Assembly: GCF_000300855.1 (NCBI RefSeq)
Contig: NZ_ALJF01000011.1
Coordinates: forward strand, 211,589-275,588
DNA: 64,000 nt
Origin: Agrobacterium albertimagni AOL15
GTDB taxonomy: Bacteria > Pseudomonadota > Alphaproteobacteria > Rhizobiales > Rhizobiaceae
Reading direction: 5' to 3'
A program made the translations under genes and the position numbers. Below the pieces are notes generated by a model, which ran no database searches, had not been told where the DNA came from, and was given only the letters and a program-made list of their open reading frames with translations. Below are positions 16,330 to 26,187 of the stretch, piece after piece (the stretch's first letter is position 1; each line of letters begins with the position of its first letter).

Positions 16330-18099
16330 ATGACCTACGAGCAGATCCTCGCCTTTGGCATTATCGCCATCATGATGGCGGCCTTCCTGTGGGAAAAGTT
16401 CCGCTACGACGTGATCGCCTGTTGCGCGCTCGTGGCGGCCGTCGCCGTCGGACTGGTGCCGGCCCGCGAGGCATTTTCCGGTTTCTCCGACGATCTTGTC
16501 ATCATCGTCGGCAGTGCTCTGGTGGTCAGCGCCGGCGTTGCCCGGTCGGGCGTCGTGGACCTGGCCATCAAGCGCTTCTTTCCCGCCCTCTCCTCGTTGC
16601 ATGGCCAGATGCTCCTCTTGCTGGTGACGGTGACGGTGCTCTCCGCCTTCATCAAGAACATCGGCGCGCTGGCGATCATGATGCCGGTGGCCTTCCAGTT
16701 TGCCCGCCGCTCCCATGTCCCGCCCTCGGTCTTCCTCATGCCGATGGCCTTTTCCGCCTTGCTCGGCGGCCTCATGACGCAGATCGGCACCTCGCCGAAC
16801 ATCGCGGTGTCGCGGCTGCGGGAGGAACTGACCGGCCAGTCCTTCACGATGTTCGACTTCACCCCGGTCGGCGCCACGCTGGCGGCTGCCGGCATCGTCT
16901 TCCTCATCTTTTTCTACTGGCTGGTCCCCCGCCGTGAGAACCAAAACCCGTCCCTGCAGGAGGCACTGGAAAGCTCAAGTTTCGCCACGGAAGCCATGAT
17001 CACCCGGCAATCGCCCTTTGCCGGCAAGACACTGCACCATCTCCTTCAGACTGCCCATGGAGAGGTGACGGCAACCGCCATCCTGCGCGGACACACCCGC
17101 CTGTCGCCCTTTCCAGACGTGCTCTTGCATGAAGAGGACACGCTGCTCCTGGAAGGCCCGTCGGAAGCGCTCGACCGTATTGTCTCACAAGGCAATCTGA
17201 GCCTCTCGGGCAGCACAGAGCGCGATCGCAAGCGCCGTGGCGACATCTCAACCGTCGAGGCCGTCATCGGCCGGGGCTCACCGCTGATCGGGCAAACGAC
17301 CAGTGAGCTCTCTCTCGTCCACACCTACGGCGTCAACCTTCTGGCGGTCAGCCGCCAGGGCAAGCGCATCCGTGAACGTCTGGGGCAGCTAACGCTGCGC
17401 TCGGGCGACGTCGTCGTGCTGCAGGGCCTGCGCCAGCAAATGCCCTCCATCCTCACCGAACTCGGCTGCCTGCCGCTCGCCGAACGGGAAATCCTGCTCG
17501 GAACGAGCCGAAACATCTTCATACCCCTGGTGATCCTCGTGATCGCCATGGGCTCTACGGCGCTCGGTTTTGCCCCTGTCGCCATCGCCTTCTTCGCGGC
17601 AGCGCTTGCGATGGTCGCCTTTGGCGTCATCCCGGTCAGCGAGGTCTATCGCGCTGTCGACGGGCCGATCCTCGTGATGCTCGCAGCCCTCATCCCCGTC
17701 GCCGATACGCTGCGAACCTCCGGCGGCAGCGACGTGATTGCCGGCTGGCTGAATGCCGTGGCCGGCGGCCTGCCCGCCTGGGGCGCCGTCGCGCTCATCC
17801 TGCTGACCGCCATGGCGGTCACGCCTTTCCTCAACAATGCGGCAACTGTCCTCGTTATGGCGCCGATTGCCGCGAGCTTCGCCACCGGCCTCGGCTACAA
17901 GCCGGAAGCTTTCCTGATGGCTGTCGCCATTGGTGCCGGATGCGATTTCCTCACGCCGATCGGCCATCAGTGCAACACGCTGGTCATGGGCCCCGGCGGA
18001 TACAAGTTCTCCGACTATCCGCGTTTGGGGCTTCCCCTGTCGGTGTTGATCGTGCTGGTCTCGGTCCCGGCCCTGCTGGTGGTCTGGCCGGTCCGCTGA
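16330..18099 (+). CDS. SLC13/DASS-type permease with two TrkA-C (RCK_C) domains
   Basis: A 589-residue inner-membrane transporter of the divalent anion:Na+ symporter superfamily. The first membrane block covers about residues 1-200 (VLSAFIKNIGALAIMMPVAF, then TQIGTSPNIAVS). Two cytoplasmic RCK_C domains fill about residues 215-375. The second membrane block contains the family signature TPFLNNAATVLVMAPIAASF. This build is common in proteins annotated as sulfate, citrate or other anion permeases, and the RCK_C pair suggests regulation by a small ligand. It lies between two terminators as a single-gene unit. The substrate cannot be told. Confidence 0.88.
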   Translation: MTYEQILAFGIIAIMMAAFLWEKFRYDVIACCALVAAVAVGLVPAREAFSGFSDDLVIIVGSALVVSAGVARSGVVDLAIKRFFPALSSLHGQMLLLLVTVTVLSAFIKNIGALAIMMPVAFQFARRSHVPPSVFLMPMAFSALLGGLMTQIGTSPNIAVSRLREELTGQSFTMFDFTPVGATLAAAGIVFLIFFYWLVPRRENQNPSLQEALESSSFATEAMITRQSPFAGKTLHHLLQTAHGEVTATAILRGHTRLSPFPDVLLHEEDTLLLEGPSEALDRIVSQGNLSLSGSTERDRKRRGDISTVEAVIGRGSPLIGQTTSELSLVHTYGVNLLAVSRQGKRIRERLGQLTLRSGDVVVLQGLRQQMPSILTELGCLPLAEREILLGTSRNIFIPLVILVIAMGSTALGFAPVAIAFFAAALAMVAFGVIPVSEVYRAVDGPILVMLAALIPVADTLRTSGGSDVIAGWLNAVAGGLPAWGAVALILLTAMAVTPFLNNAATVLVMAPIAASFATGLGYKPEAFLMAVAIGAGCDFLTPIGHQCNTLVMGPGGYKFSDYPRLGLPLSVLIVLVSVPALLVVWPVR

Positions 18100-18130
18100 T
18101 TGCGCTTGAGCCTGGAAAACCACGCAAAGA

Positions 18131-18160
18131 AAAACCTGCGTCGGCGGGACGCAGGTTTTC
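18131..18160 (+). terminator. Terminator after the SLC13-type permease
   Basis: AAACCTGCGTC and GACGCAGGTTT form an 11-bp stem with a short GC loop, ending in TTTTCC, 31 bases after the stop. Confidence 0.8.
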
Positions 18161-18556
18161 CTTGGGGGCGGGGACTTGGGGAGAACGCAGGCCGGACGGT
18201 TAAGGGGCTCGCCTGCCATTTCGTTGGCCACGGAAAGAAACCGGAAAAATTTCCGTGTTCCCCATTTCCCGTCGCGTCCGGTTGGCACGGCCTGCGCTCT
18301 GCCATAAGAACGCGGCATATGACGTCCGGTTCCGCGCTTTGCAGAAAAATTTCGACATTTTCGGCAATGGCCTCCGAAGCGCCTGTTTCCGTGGTTTTTC
18401 TTGACGCACGGCCATGAATATGGCCTAAGGCCTCGCGATGGAACAGGCGGTTCTCCGGGCCCCACCCTGTCCGTCGCAAGCCACCATCGGCAGTCTCACA
18501 ATTTTCGATCCAGCGCCAAGGCGCCAGGTCCCCCGCACGCACCACGAGCTGAATTC
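18161..18556. other. Intergenic region upstream of gltX
   Basis: About 400 bases with no convincing gene. Open frames here lack ribosome sites and family resemblance. A small palindrome, CGGAAAAATTTCCG, is at 18242-18255. The promoter for gltX must lie here, but I cannot place it with confidence. Confidence 0.5.
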
Positions 18557-20014
18557 ATGACCACATCAGGCGTCCGCGTCCGCATCGCACCCTCCCCGAC
18601 CGGCGAACCCCATGTCGGCACCGCGTATATCGCGCTGTTCAACTATCTCTTCGCCAAGAAATTCGGCGGTGAGTTCATCCTGCGCATCGAGGACACCGAC
18701 GCGACGCGCTCGACCGCCGAGTTCGAGCAGAAGGTGCTGGACGCCTTGAAATGGACCGGTCTCACCTGGTCGGAAGGCCCCGATGTCGGCGGCCCCTACG
18801 GCCCCTACCGCCAGTCCGAGCGCAAGGATCTCTACCGCCCCTTCGTCGACAAGATGCTCGACAATGGCGGCGCTTTCCATTGTTTCTGCACACCCGAACG
18901 GCTGGAGAGCATGCGCGAAGCCCAGCGCGCAGCCGGCAAGCCGCCGGGTTATGACGGCCACTGCCTGCATCTGAAGGCTGAAGAAGTCACGAGCCGCGTT
19001 GCGGCCGGTGAGCCGCATGTCGTGCGCCTGAAGGTGCCGACCGAAGGCTCCTGCGATTTCCACGACGGCGTCTATGGCGATGTCTCGATCCCGTGGGAAA
19101 GCGTCGACATGCAGGTGCTGCTGAAGGCGGACGGCATGCCGACCTACCACATGGCAAACGTCGTCGACGACCACATGATGAAGATCACCCACGTCGCGCG
19201 CGGCGAAGAGTGGCTGGCTTCCGTGCCGAAGCACATCCTGATCTACAAGCATCTCGGTCTTGAGCCGCCTGTCTTCATGCACCTGTCGCTGATGCGCAAT
19301 CACGACAAGTCGAAGCTGTCGAAGCGCAAGAACCCGACCTCGATCTCCTACTATTCGGCGCTCGGCTACCTGCCGGAAGCGCTGATGAACTTCCTCGGCC
19401 TGTTCTTCATCCAGATTGCCGAAGGCGAAGAGCTCCTGACCATGGAAGAGCTGATCGAGAAGTTCGATCCGGACAACCTCTCCAAGGCTGGCGCGATCTT
19501 CGACATCCAGAAGCTCGACTGGCTTAACGGCCGCTGGCTGCGCGAGAAGCTGACCCCAGAAGACTTCGTCGCCCGCGTGCTCGACTGGGCGCAGGAAAAC
19601 GACCGCCTCGTCGAAGGCCTGAAGCTCGCCCAGAGCCGCGTAACCAAGCTCGGCGAACTGCCACCGCTTGCCGGCTTCCTGCTGGCAAACGACGTCGGCC
19701 TGACGCCCGCCTCCTTCGGCGGCCTGAAGACCAGCCCGGCCGAGACGCTGGAAATCGTGACCACCGTTCAGGCGGATCTCGAAAAGATCCTCGAATGGAA
19801 TGTCACGACCATCGAGGAAGAGCTGCGCGCGATCTCCGAGCGCATGGGCAAAAAGCTCCGCGTCGTCACCCCACCCCTCTTCGTCGCCGTCTCCGGCAGC
19901 CAGCGCTCGCTGCCGCTGTTTGACAGTATGGCACTGCTCGGCCGCTCGGTCGTGCGCCAGCGCTTGAAGGTTGCTATCCAGGTGCTGACCGCAATGGCGG
20001 GTGCGCAGAACTAA
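18557..20014 (+). CDS. gltX: Glutamate--tRNA ligase
   Basis: A 485-residue class I aminoacyl-tRNA synthetase that charges tRNA with glutamate. The HIGH motif is in APSPTGEPHVGTAYIAL near the N-terminus, and KLSKRKNPTS (about residue 252) is the KMSKS loop that binds ATP. The C-terminal anticodon-binding helical domain is complete. The ATG at 18557 was chosen because MTTSGVRVRIAPSPTG matches the family start; the frame is open upstream without similarity. It precedes lysS, with a mosaic repeat between. Many alphaproteobacteria carry two gltX genes, one acting on tRNA-Gln, and the sequence alone does not tell which this is. Confidence 0.96.
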   Translation: MTTSGVRVRIAPSPTGEPHVGTAYIALFNYLFAKKFGGEFILRIEDTDATRSTAEFEQKVLDALKWTGLTWSEGPDVGGPYGPYRQSERKDLYRPFVDKMLDNGGAFHCFCTPERLESMREAQRAAGKPPGYDGHCLHLKAEEVTSRVAAGEPHVVRLKVPTEGSCDFHDGVYGDVSIPWESVDMQVLLKADGMPTYHMANVVDDHMMKITHVARGEEWLASVPKHILIYKHLGLEPPVFMHLSLMRNHDKSKLSKRKNPTSISYYSALGYLPEALMNFLGLFFIQIAEGEELLTMEELIEKFDPDNLSKAGAIFDIQKLDWLNGRWLREKLTPEDFVARVLDWAQENDRLVEGLKLAQSRVTKLGELPPLAGFLLANDVGLTPASFGGLKTSPAETLEIVTTVQADLEKILEWNVTTIEEELRAISERMGKKLRVVTPPLFVAVSGSQRSLPLFDSMALLGRSVVRQRLKVAIQVLTAMAGAQN

Positions 20015-20050
20015 CGACTGAGTGCCGCCTTAAGGGGCGGTGCAGAAACT

Positions 20051-20168
20051 ACCCCCCTCTGCCCTGCCGGGCATCTCCCCCACACAGGGGGAGAGCGGGC
20101 AAGCCCGAACCGGCGGAGACCAGTCTCCCCCCTTGTGGGAGAGATGTCACGAAGTGACAGAGGGGGGT
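20051..20168. repeat. Mosaic palindromic repeat between gltX and lysS
   Basis: Outer arms ACCCCCCTCTG (20051-20061) and CAGAGGGGGGT (20158-20168) are exact reverse complements. Inside are smaller palindromes such as TGTCACGAAGTGACA (20145-20159) and CTCCCCC with GGGGGAG. The element fills the whole gap between the two synthetase genes and resembles rhizobial intergenic mosaic elements. Confidence 0.8.
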
Positions 20169-20203
20169 GAAACACACTCCAGGCCGATCCGAGGCGATAC
20201 CCG

Positions 20204-21700
20204 ATGACCGAACAGACCACCGAAACCGCCCTTTCCTCAGACCCGACGGAAGTCCGCCGCCAGAAGCTTGCGCTGTTGCGCGAACAGGTCGGCGACGTCT
20301 ATCCGGCACATTTCCACCGCACGATGACCAATGCGGAATTTGCCGAGAAATACGCGAGCCTCGAGCTGGACGAAACCTCTGAGGATATCATCACGGTCGC
20401 CGGCCGCGTCTATTCCTCGCGCAATTCCGGCATGTTCATGGATATCCATGACGCCTCGGGCAAGATCCAGATCTTCTCCCACAAGGATACGACGCCGGAA
20501 GAAGCCCGCGCGCTTCTGCCGATGATCGACCTCGGCGACATCATCGGCGTGAAGGGTCAGGTCCGCCGGACCAAGCGTGGCGAGCTGACGATCAACGCCC
20601 ATGAAATCACCATGCTGACCAAGACGCTTCTCCCCATGCCGGAGAAGTATCACGGCCTCGCCGACATCGAGCTGCGCTACCGCAAGCGCCACCTCGACAT
20701 CCTCACCAATGAGGAATCCAAGCTCCGCTTCCAGCAGCGCTCGAAGATCGTCTCCGGCATCCGCCGCTTCCTTGAGGGCGAAGGCTTCCTCGAAGTCGAG
20801 ACGCCGATGCTGCAGACCGTCTATGGCGGCGCGACCGCCGAGCCCTTCAAGACGCACCACAACACGCTGAAGATGGACATGTTTCTGCGCATCGCGCCGG
20901 AACTGTTCCTGAAGCGCACCCTGGTGTCGGGCCTTGCCGACAAGGTGTTCGAGGTCAACCGCAACTTCCGCAACGAAGGTGTGTCGACCCGCCACAATCC
21001 CGAATTCACCATGATGGAATGCTACTGGGCCTATGCCGACTATGAGGACATGATGGGCCTCGTCGAGCGCATGTTCGAGACGCTCGCAATCAGCATCCAC
21101 GGCACGACCGACCTCACCTTCGGTGACAAGCAGCTTTCCTTCAAGGGCCCGTTCAAGCGCGTGCCCATGCCCGACGCCGTCAAGGAAGCAACCGGCATCG
21201 ACTTCCTTTCGATGAAGACCGACGAAGAAGCCCGCACCGCCGCCAAGGCTGCCGGCTTTGCCGTCGAGAAGGACTGGACCTGGGGCGAATGCCTCGCCTT
21301 CATCTTCGAGGAAAAGGTCGAGGGCACGCTGATCCAGCCGAGCCACGTGACGCATTTCCCCAAGGACATCTCGCCCTTCGCCAAGGAAGTGCCGGGCGAG
21401 CCGCGTCTCGTCGAGCGTTTCGAAACCTATTGCAACGCCTGGGAAGTCGGCAACGCCTTCTCCGAGTTGAACGATCCTGAAGAGCAGCGCAAGCGCATGG
21501 TCGAGCAGCTCGAACAGGCCCATTCGCGCGGCGAAAAGGACAAGCAGCTCGACGACGAGTTCCTCGACGCCATCGACCAGGGCATGCCGCCCGCAGGCGG
21601 CCTCGGCATCGGCGTCGACCGCTTGATCATGCTCTTGACCAACGCCCCGTCGATCCGCGACGTCATCCTCTTCCCGGCGCGCCGCAACCGCAACGATTGA
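20204..21700 (+). CDS. lysS: Lysine--tRNA ligase, class II
   Basis: A 498-residue class II lysyl-tRNA synthetase. The N-terminal OB-fold that reads the tRNA anticodon spans about residues 60-150 (VAGRVYSSRNSGMFMDIHDA). Class II motif 1 lies around EGFLEVETPML, motif 2 is FEVNRNFRNEGVSTRHNPEF, and motif 3 is GGLGIGVDRLIMLLTNAPSI. The protein is complete. The start at 20204 lies 36 bases past the repeat element. A strong bidirectional terminator follows. Many alphaproteobacteria use a class I LysRS instead; this one is clearly class II. Confidence 0.97.
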   Translation: MTEQTTETALSSDPTEVRRQKLALLREQVGDVYPAHFHRTMTNAEFAEKYASLELDETSEDIITVAGRVYSSRNSGMFMDIHDASGKIQIFSHKDTTPEEARALLPMIDLGDIIGVKGQVRRTKRGELTINAHEITMLTKTLLPMPEKYHGLADIELRYRKRHLDILTNEESKLRFQQRSKIVSGIRRFLEGEGFLEVETPMLQTVYGGATAEPFKTHHNTLKMDMFLRIAPELFLKRTLVSGLADKVFEVNRNFRNEGVSTRHNPEFTMMECYWAYADYEDMMGLVERMFETLAISIHGTTDLTFGDKQLSFKGPFKRVPMPDAVKEATGIDFLSMKTDEEARTAAKAAGFAVEKDWTWGECLAFIFEEKVEGTLIQPSHVTHFPKDISPFAKEVPGEPRLVERFETYCNAWEVGNAFSELNDPEEQRKRMVEQLEQAHSRGEKDKQLDDEFLDAIDQGMPPAGGLGIGVDRLIMLLTNAPSIRDVILFPARRNRND

Positions 21701-21720
21701 GCGGCTTATCAGCTTGAAAT

Positions 21721-21753
21721 ACAAAGCCCCGGTCCTAAGGACCGGGGCTTTGT
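21721..21753. terminator. Bidirectional terminator between lysS and the His-rich gene
   Basis: A perfect 15-bp stem with a 3-base loop (ACAAAGCCCCGGTCC / GGACCGGGGCTTTGT). Both strands read into T-rich sequence, and the two flanking genes converge on it, so it probably ends both transcripts. Confidence 0.85.
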
Positions 21754-21793
21754 ATTTGTGGGATAGGAGCTGGTGCCTAGCGAACAGGCCGCT

Positions 21794-23314
21794 TCAATGG
21801 CTGGCCTTGGCATGCTCGTCAGCCTTGGGCTTGGCCTTTGGCGGCAGGATCGCCTCGTCTTCGGCAGGAGCACCATGGCCATCAGATGTGTGGCTGTCGC
21901 CCGACTTGGCGGCATGCTCTTCGGTCGGTGCATGACCATCGGCTGCAGCCCCATGCTCTTCCGGCTTGGTGGCTGGCGACACACCATCAGGCGTGATCGG
22001 CTGGGCGCGCATCTTTTCGAGCCAGGCGGCGCCATGATCCGTGGTCGCAGCAGCGTCTAAACCGTCGGCCGGCTCCACCTTCGCGGCCGCATCCTCGACA
22101 GGAAGCTCTTCTTCGGCGCCACCGAGGCCGACCATGCTCTTGATCGAGGCGAACCAGCCCTCACCTTCGACGGGCGCCTCTTCGGCAACGGGCGTCTCAC
22201 CGGCGGGCTTCTCTTCGCTGTGCGCGACCTGTTCTTCGGCATGCTCGGGCGCAACCGCGTGAGCCGCATCAGCTGCGGGTTCTTCAGCATGCGCAGCAGG
22301 AGCCGTTGCAGTATGATCGGTCGCGGCGTCATCATGCGTCTCGGCAGCGGCTGGCTCACCATGCGCGACATCAGTCGGCTTCGCATGATCTTCGGCCGGC
22401 GCCTCGTGTCCCTCTGCAACGGCCTCGTGGGCCTCGCCGGGTGCCGCGTGATCATCCGCCGGTGCGGCATGGCCTTCGGCCGGTGCGTCATCGCCACCCA
22501 GGCCAACTATGCCCATCAACGAGGCCATCCAGCCCTTGCTTTCTTCGCCACCATGTTCGGCAACCGGCGTTTCCTCGCCGTGTTCGCCGACAGGCGCATC
22601 GCCATGGCCCTCGGCTTCGCCATGCCCTTCTGCGGCGCCGTGACCATCCGCCGGCTTTTCGCCATGGGCATCGTCGGCGCCGTGAGCGGCCTTGTCACCA
22701 TGGCCGTCGGCTTTCGCCCCGTGGCCCTCGCTCTCCGGCATCAGGCCCTCGGGCTTCACGCAATCCGTCTGGTCGTTGAGCTTCGCCACCAGCGCCTGAA
22801 TGTCATCTTCGAGCATGTCGATACGCTCGCCGAAAAAGGCGCCATTGGGCGCTGCGGACCCATCGACATAGCGTGCCGTCAGCACCCGCGCAGACATTTC
22901 CTCAGGCACGTGGCTCGGATCCGGCACATAGATGACATCGGCACCAACGGCGCGGCCACGCATGCCCGAGCGATCCTTCGGACCGCTCGCATCGAGCACG
23001 ACGACTTGCACCAGATCGGCCTTCTTCGTTTCCTGCAGTGTCTTCGCCACGCGCAGCGCCGTCTTGACGCGCGCCAGCCCGTCACCAGGCTTGTTGGTGG
23101 TGATGAACTTGCGCACCCAGAAGCGATCCTTCTTGTGGATCTCGACGGTTTTCACCTCCGTGCATTCGAGCCCGTTGAGCTCCGCATAGGACGGCCCGAG
23201 CAGCTTGTCCGCACCGATATAGACGGCGGCGGCACCGGTGCCCCCGAGGGTGACCAGCACCCCGCCCAAAATCAGCATGAGCTTTCGTGAAAGGTGGATC
23301 TTGGGCACCTTCAC
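21794..23314 (-). CDS. Histidine/alanine/glutamate-rich single-pass membrane protein, unknown function
   Basis: I do not recognise this 506-residue protein as a named family. From the GTG at 23314 (GGCGGAG upstream) it has a basic start, one membrane helix at about residues 12-33, a globular domain to about residue 190 with C51 and C185, and then a long low-complexity tail. The tail holds 29 histidines in repeats such as EGHG, ADGHG, AEDH and AEEH, mixed with Ala, Glu and Asp. Two similar short motifs interrupt it: GWMASLMGIVGLGG (261-274) and GWFASIKSMVGLGG (386-399). If the tail is periplasmic, it could bind or buffer Zn, Mn, Ni or Fe. The gene is divergent from sitABCD and shares its promoter region, which supports a metal role by inference only. 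Confidence 0.75.
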   Translation of the reverse strand: MKVPKIHLSRKLMLILGGVLVTLGGTGAAAVYIGADKLLGPSYAELNGLECTEVKTVEIHKKDRFWVRKFITTNKPGDGLARVKTALRVAKTLQETKKADLVQVVVLDASGPKDRSGMRGRAVGADVIYVPDPSHVPEEMSARVLTARYVDGSAAPNGAFFGERIDMLEDDIQALVAKLNDQTDCVKPEGLMPESEGHGAKADGHGDKAAHGADDAHGEKPADGHGAAEGHGEAEGHGDAPVGEHGEETPVAEHGGEESKGWMASLMGIVGLGGDDAPAEGHAAPADDHAAPGEAHEAVAEGHEAPAEDHAKPTDVAHGEPAAAETHDDAATDHTATAPAAHAEEPAADAAHAVAPEHAEEQVAHSEEKPAGETPVAEEAPVEGEGWFASIKSMVGLGGAEEELPVEDAAAKVEPADGLDAAATTDHGAAWLEKMRAQPITPDGVSPATKPEEHGAAADGHAPTEEHAAKSGDSHTSDGHGAPAEDEAILPPKAKPKADEHAKASH

Positions 23315-23442
23315 GCTTGGAACTCCGCCATGACACTGTCCCGACTGTTTACGCAATACTGAGGACCACCATACGCCCCTCTCCTTGCGGAACCTTTAAC
23401 CCCGCCTTTCCAGTTACGGCACACCTGTCGCACGACTCTTTT

Positions 23443-23511
23443 TGCGAATGATTTGCAAAAGCGTTGACATCGGCGTGAAGCGCGATAGATTTTAATGCGA
23501 ATGACTTGCAA
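23443..23511 (+). promoter_or_regulatory. sitABCD promoter with two Mur/Fur-family boxes
   Basis: TGCGAATGATTTGCAA (23443-23458) and TGCGAATGACTTGCAA (23496-23511) differ at one base and are 53 bases apart, about five helical turns. Between them lie TTGACA (23464-23469) and TAGATT (23486-23491), spaced 16. The boxes are imperfect palindromes of the TTGC/GCAA kind bound by Mur, the manganese-responsive Fur homologue that controls sitABCD in rhizobia. One box abuts the -35, the other covers the transcription start. Confidence 0.75.
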
Positions 23512-23526
23512 GAACAGGAATGGACT

Positions 23527-24414
23527 ATGGTCTCGAAGCTTGCCTGCCGTCTTCTCGCTCTGGCGCTGCTGCTGCCGGGGACAGCCCTTGCCGACGACAA
23601 GCCGAAGGTCGTCACGACCTTCACCGTGATTGCCGACATTGCCCAGAACGTCGCCGGCAGTGCGGCGACTGTCGAAAGCATTACCAAGCCCGGCGCCGAG
23701 ATCCACGGCTACCAGCCGACGCCGCGTGACATTCTGAAGGCCCGCGACGCCGACCTCGTGCTGCGCAATGGTCTGAACCTCGAAGCCTGGTTCGAAAAAT
23801 TCCTCGCCAATCTCGGCGATGTCCCGACCGTCACCGTCAGCGACGGCGTCGAGCCGATCGGCATTGCCGGCGGCAGCTATGACGGCAAACCAAACCCGCA
23901 TGCCTGGATGTCGCCGGAAAACGCGCTCATCTATGTCGAGAACATCCGCAAGGCGCTGACCGATCTCGATCCCGCCAACGCCGCGATCTACGAGGCCAAT
24001 GCCCGGACCTATTCTCAGAAGATCAGCGCCGAGATCGAGCCGATGAAGGCGGAAATCGCCAGGATCCCTGAAAACGAGCGCTTCCTCGTCACCAGCGAAG
24101 GCGCCTTCTCCTACCTTGCCCGCGACCTCGGCATGCAGGAACTCTATCTCTGGCCGATCAATGCGGACAGTCAGGGCACGCCACAGCAGGTCAGGGCCGT
24201 CGTCGACCAGGTGATCGAAAACAAGATTCCCGTCGTATTCTCCGAGAGTACCGTCTCCGACAAGCCGGCCCAGCAGGTGGCCGCGGAGACCGGCGCCCGC
24301 TACGGGGGCATCCTCTATGTGGATTCGTTGAGCGAAGCGGATGGTCCGGTCCCGACCTATCTGGATCTCTTGAAGGTGACGGTTTCGACCATTGTGAAGG
24401 GCTTTGCCGGATGA
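23527..24414 (+). CDS. sitA: Mn/Fe ABC transporter periplasmic binding protein SitA
   Basis: A 295-residue cluster-A-I metal-binding protein with an N-terminal signal peptide (about residues 1-22, ending TALA). It resembles enterobacterial SitA over its whole length, for example [59 protein letters not shown] and [16 protein letters not shown]; the two histidines, the glutamate and the aspartate in these segments are the expected metal ligands. The ATG at 23527 has AGGA 8 bases upstream; a TTG at 23506 lies inside the second Mur-like box and is unlikely. First gene of sitABCD. Confidence 0.93.
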   Translation: MVSKLACRLLALALLLPGTALADDKPKVVTTFTVIADIAQNVAGSAATVESITKPGAEIHGYQPTPRDILKARDADLVLRNGLNLEAWFEKFLANLGDVPTVTVSDGVEPIGIAGGSYDGKPNPHAWMSPENALIYVENIRKALTDLDPANAAIYEANARTYSQKISAEIEPMKAEIARIPENERFLVTSEGAFSYLARDLGMQELYLWPINADSQGTPQQVRAVVDQVIENKIPVVFSESTVSDKPAQQVAAETGARYGGILYVDSLSEADGPVPTYLDLLKVTVSTIVKGFAG

Positions 24415-25298
24415 TCATGGGATCGGGCACGAGACGCAGCCGCGAAGGCATCGCCGCAGAGGATGTGACGGTGACCTATCGCAACGGCCACACAGCCCTG
24501 CGCCATGCGAGCTTCGCCATCCCGCCCGGAACCATCACTGCCCTTGTCGGCGTCAACGGCGCCGGCAAGTCGACGCTTTTCAAGGCGATCATGGGCTTCG
24601 TGCCAGTTGCCTCAGGCGAAATCCGCGTGCTCGGCATGAGCGTGCGGGAAGCCCTTCGCCAGAACCTCGTCGCCTATGTCCCCCAGGCGGAAGAGGTTGA
24701 CTGGAACTTCCCCGTGCTGGTCGAGGACGTCGTCATGATGGGCCGCTACGGCCACATGAATTTCCTGCGCATCCCGTCAAAGCGTGATCACCAGCTCGTG
24801 GATGAGGCACTTTCCCGCGTCGGCATGGGCGACTATCGCAAGCGCCAGATCGGCGAACTCTCCGGCGGCCAGCGCAAGCGCGTCTTTTTGGCCCGGGCGC
24901 TTGCCCAGGAAGGTCAGGTCATCCTGCTCGACGAACCCTTCACCGGCGTCGACGTCACCACCGAGGAACAGATCATCGGCCTGATGAAGGACCTGCGCGA
25001 TGAAGGCCGGGTGATGCTGGTCTCCACCCACAATCTCGGCAGCGTCCCCGACTTTTGCGACCGCACCATTTTCGTTAAGGGCACGGTCATCGCCTCGGGC
25101 AAGACCGAGAATACCTTCACCGAAGAGAACCTGAAAACTGCCTTTGGCGGTGCGCTGCGCCATTTCGTGCTCGCCGGCCGCGATCTGCACGACGACGATG
25201 ACGGCCGCGAGGTCACCGTCATCACCGACGACGAACGCCCCTTCGTGATCTATGGGCAGCCGAAACCGGGAGCATCAGATGCTCGCGACCCTGGTTGA
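24411..25298 (+). CDS. sitB: Mn/Fe ABC transporter ATP-binding protein SitB
   Basis: A 295-residue ATPase of the metal ABC importer. Walker A is GVNGAGKST, the signature is LSGGQRKR, Walker B is VILLDEPF, and the H-loop is in [10 protein letters not shown]. After the ABC domain it has an acidic tail ([10 protein letters not shown]) that could touch metal or be unstructured. The start overlaps the sitA stop as ATGA, and the end overlaps sitC by 20 bases, so translation is coupled. Confidence 0.93.
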   Translation: MIMGSGTRRSREGIAAEDVTVTYRNGHTALRHASFAIPPGTITALVGVNGAGKSTLFKAIMGFVPVASGEIRVLGMSVREALRQNLVAYVPQAEEVDWNFPVLVEDVVMMGRYGHMNFLRIPSKRDHQLVDEALSRVGMGDYRKRQIGELSGGQRKRVFLARALAQEGQVILLDEPFTGVDVTTEEQIIGLMKDLRDEGRVMLVSTHNLGSVPDFCDRTIFVKGTVIASGKTENTFTEENLKTAFGGALRHFVLAGRDLHDDDDGREVTVITDDERPFVIYGQPKPGASDARDPG

Positions 25299-26187
25299 GC
25301 CCTTCACCTACGACTACATGCGCAACGCCATTCTGGTGTCTGCGCTGGTCGGCGGCGTCTGCGGGTTTCTCTCCGCCTATCTGATGCTGAAAGGCTGGTC
25401 ACTGATCGGCGACGCGCTCTCCCATGCCATCGTGCCCGGCGTTGCCGGCGCCTATATGTTGGGCCTGCCTTTCGCGTTTGGAGCTTTCCTATCCGGCGGG
25501 CTCGCAGCGCTCACTATCCTCTTCCTCAACCAGCGAACCAAGCTGAAGGAGGATGCGATCATCGGGCTGATCTTCACGTCCTTCTTCGGCCTCGGCCTGT
25601 TCATGGTCTCGATCTCACCCGTCTCGATCGACATCAAAACCATTGTTCTCGGCAATATTCTGGCCATCTCGCCCGCCGACACGCTGCAGCTGATCCTGAT
25701 CGGCGGCGTAAGCCTCCTCGTCCTGACGCTCAAGTGGAAGGACCTGATGGTCACCTTCTTCGACGAGAACCATGCCCGCTCGATCGGCCTCAAACCCGAA
25801 CGCCTCAAGGTGATCTTCTTCACCCTGCTTGCAGCCTCCACGGTTGCCGCCATGCAGACCGTCGGCGCCTTCCTCGTCATCGCCATGGTCGTCACGCCGG
25901 GCGCAACCGCCTATCTTTTGACCGACCGCTTCCAGCGCCTGATCCTCCTCGCCCTCGGCATCGGAGCCGGCACGAGCTTCATCGGTGCCTATGCGAGTTA
26001 CTTCCTCGATGGCGCGACCGGCGGCATCATCGTCGTCCTGCAGACACTGATCTTCCTCGCAGCCTTCCTCTTCGCCCCGAAGCACGGCATACTCGCCGCC
26101 CGCAGCCGCGCCCGCGAAGCGCTGGAGCCCATGCCTCCGGCATCGGCGGCAGAGACGCATCGCTTAGCCGAGGAGCGCCCCGCATGA
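25279..26187 (+). CDS. sitC: Mn/Fe ABC transporter permease SitC
   Basis: A 302-residue inner-membrane permease of the ABC-3 family (metal importers). About eight or nine helices are expected. Family motifs include [20 protein letters not shown] and [24 protein letters not shown] sequence near residue 200. The ATG at 25279 follows GGGAG and was preferred over one at 25252 that lies further inside sitB. Having two distinct permease genes (sitC, sitD) distinguishes Sit from Znu systems, which have one. Confidence 0.92.
   Translation: MLATLVEPFTYDYMRNAILVSALVGGVCGFLSAYLMLKGWSLIGDALSHAIVPGVAGAYMLGLPFAFGAFLSGGLAALTILFLNQRTKLKEDAIIGLIFTSFFGLGLFMVSISPVSIDIKTIVLGNILAISPADTLQLILIGGVSLLVLTLKWKDLMVTFFDENHARSIGLKPERLKVIFFTLLAASTVAAMQTVGAFLVIAMVVTPGATAYLLTDRFQRLILLALGIGAGTSFIGAYASYFLDGATGGIIVVLQTLIFLAAFLFAPKHGILAARSRAREALEPMPPASAAETHRLAEERPA

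Noticed and set aside
20237..21724. A 495-codon open frame antisense to lysS
   Set aside because: It mirrors lysS codon for codon and has no ribosome site or family motif.
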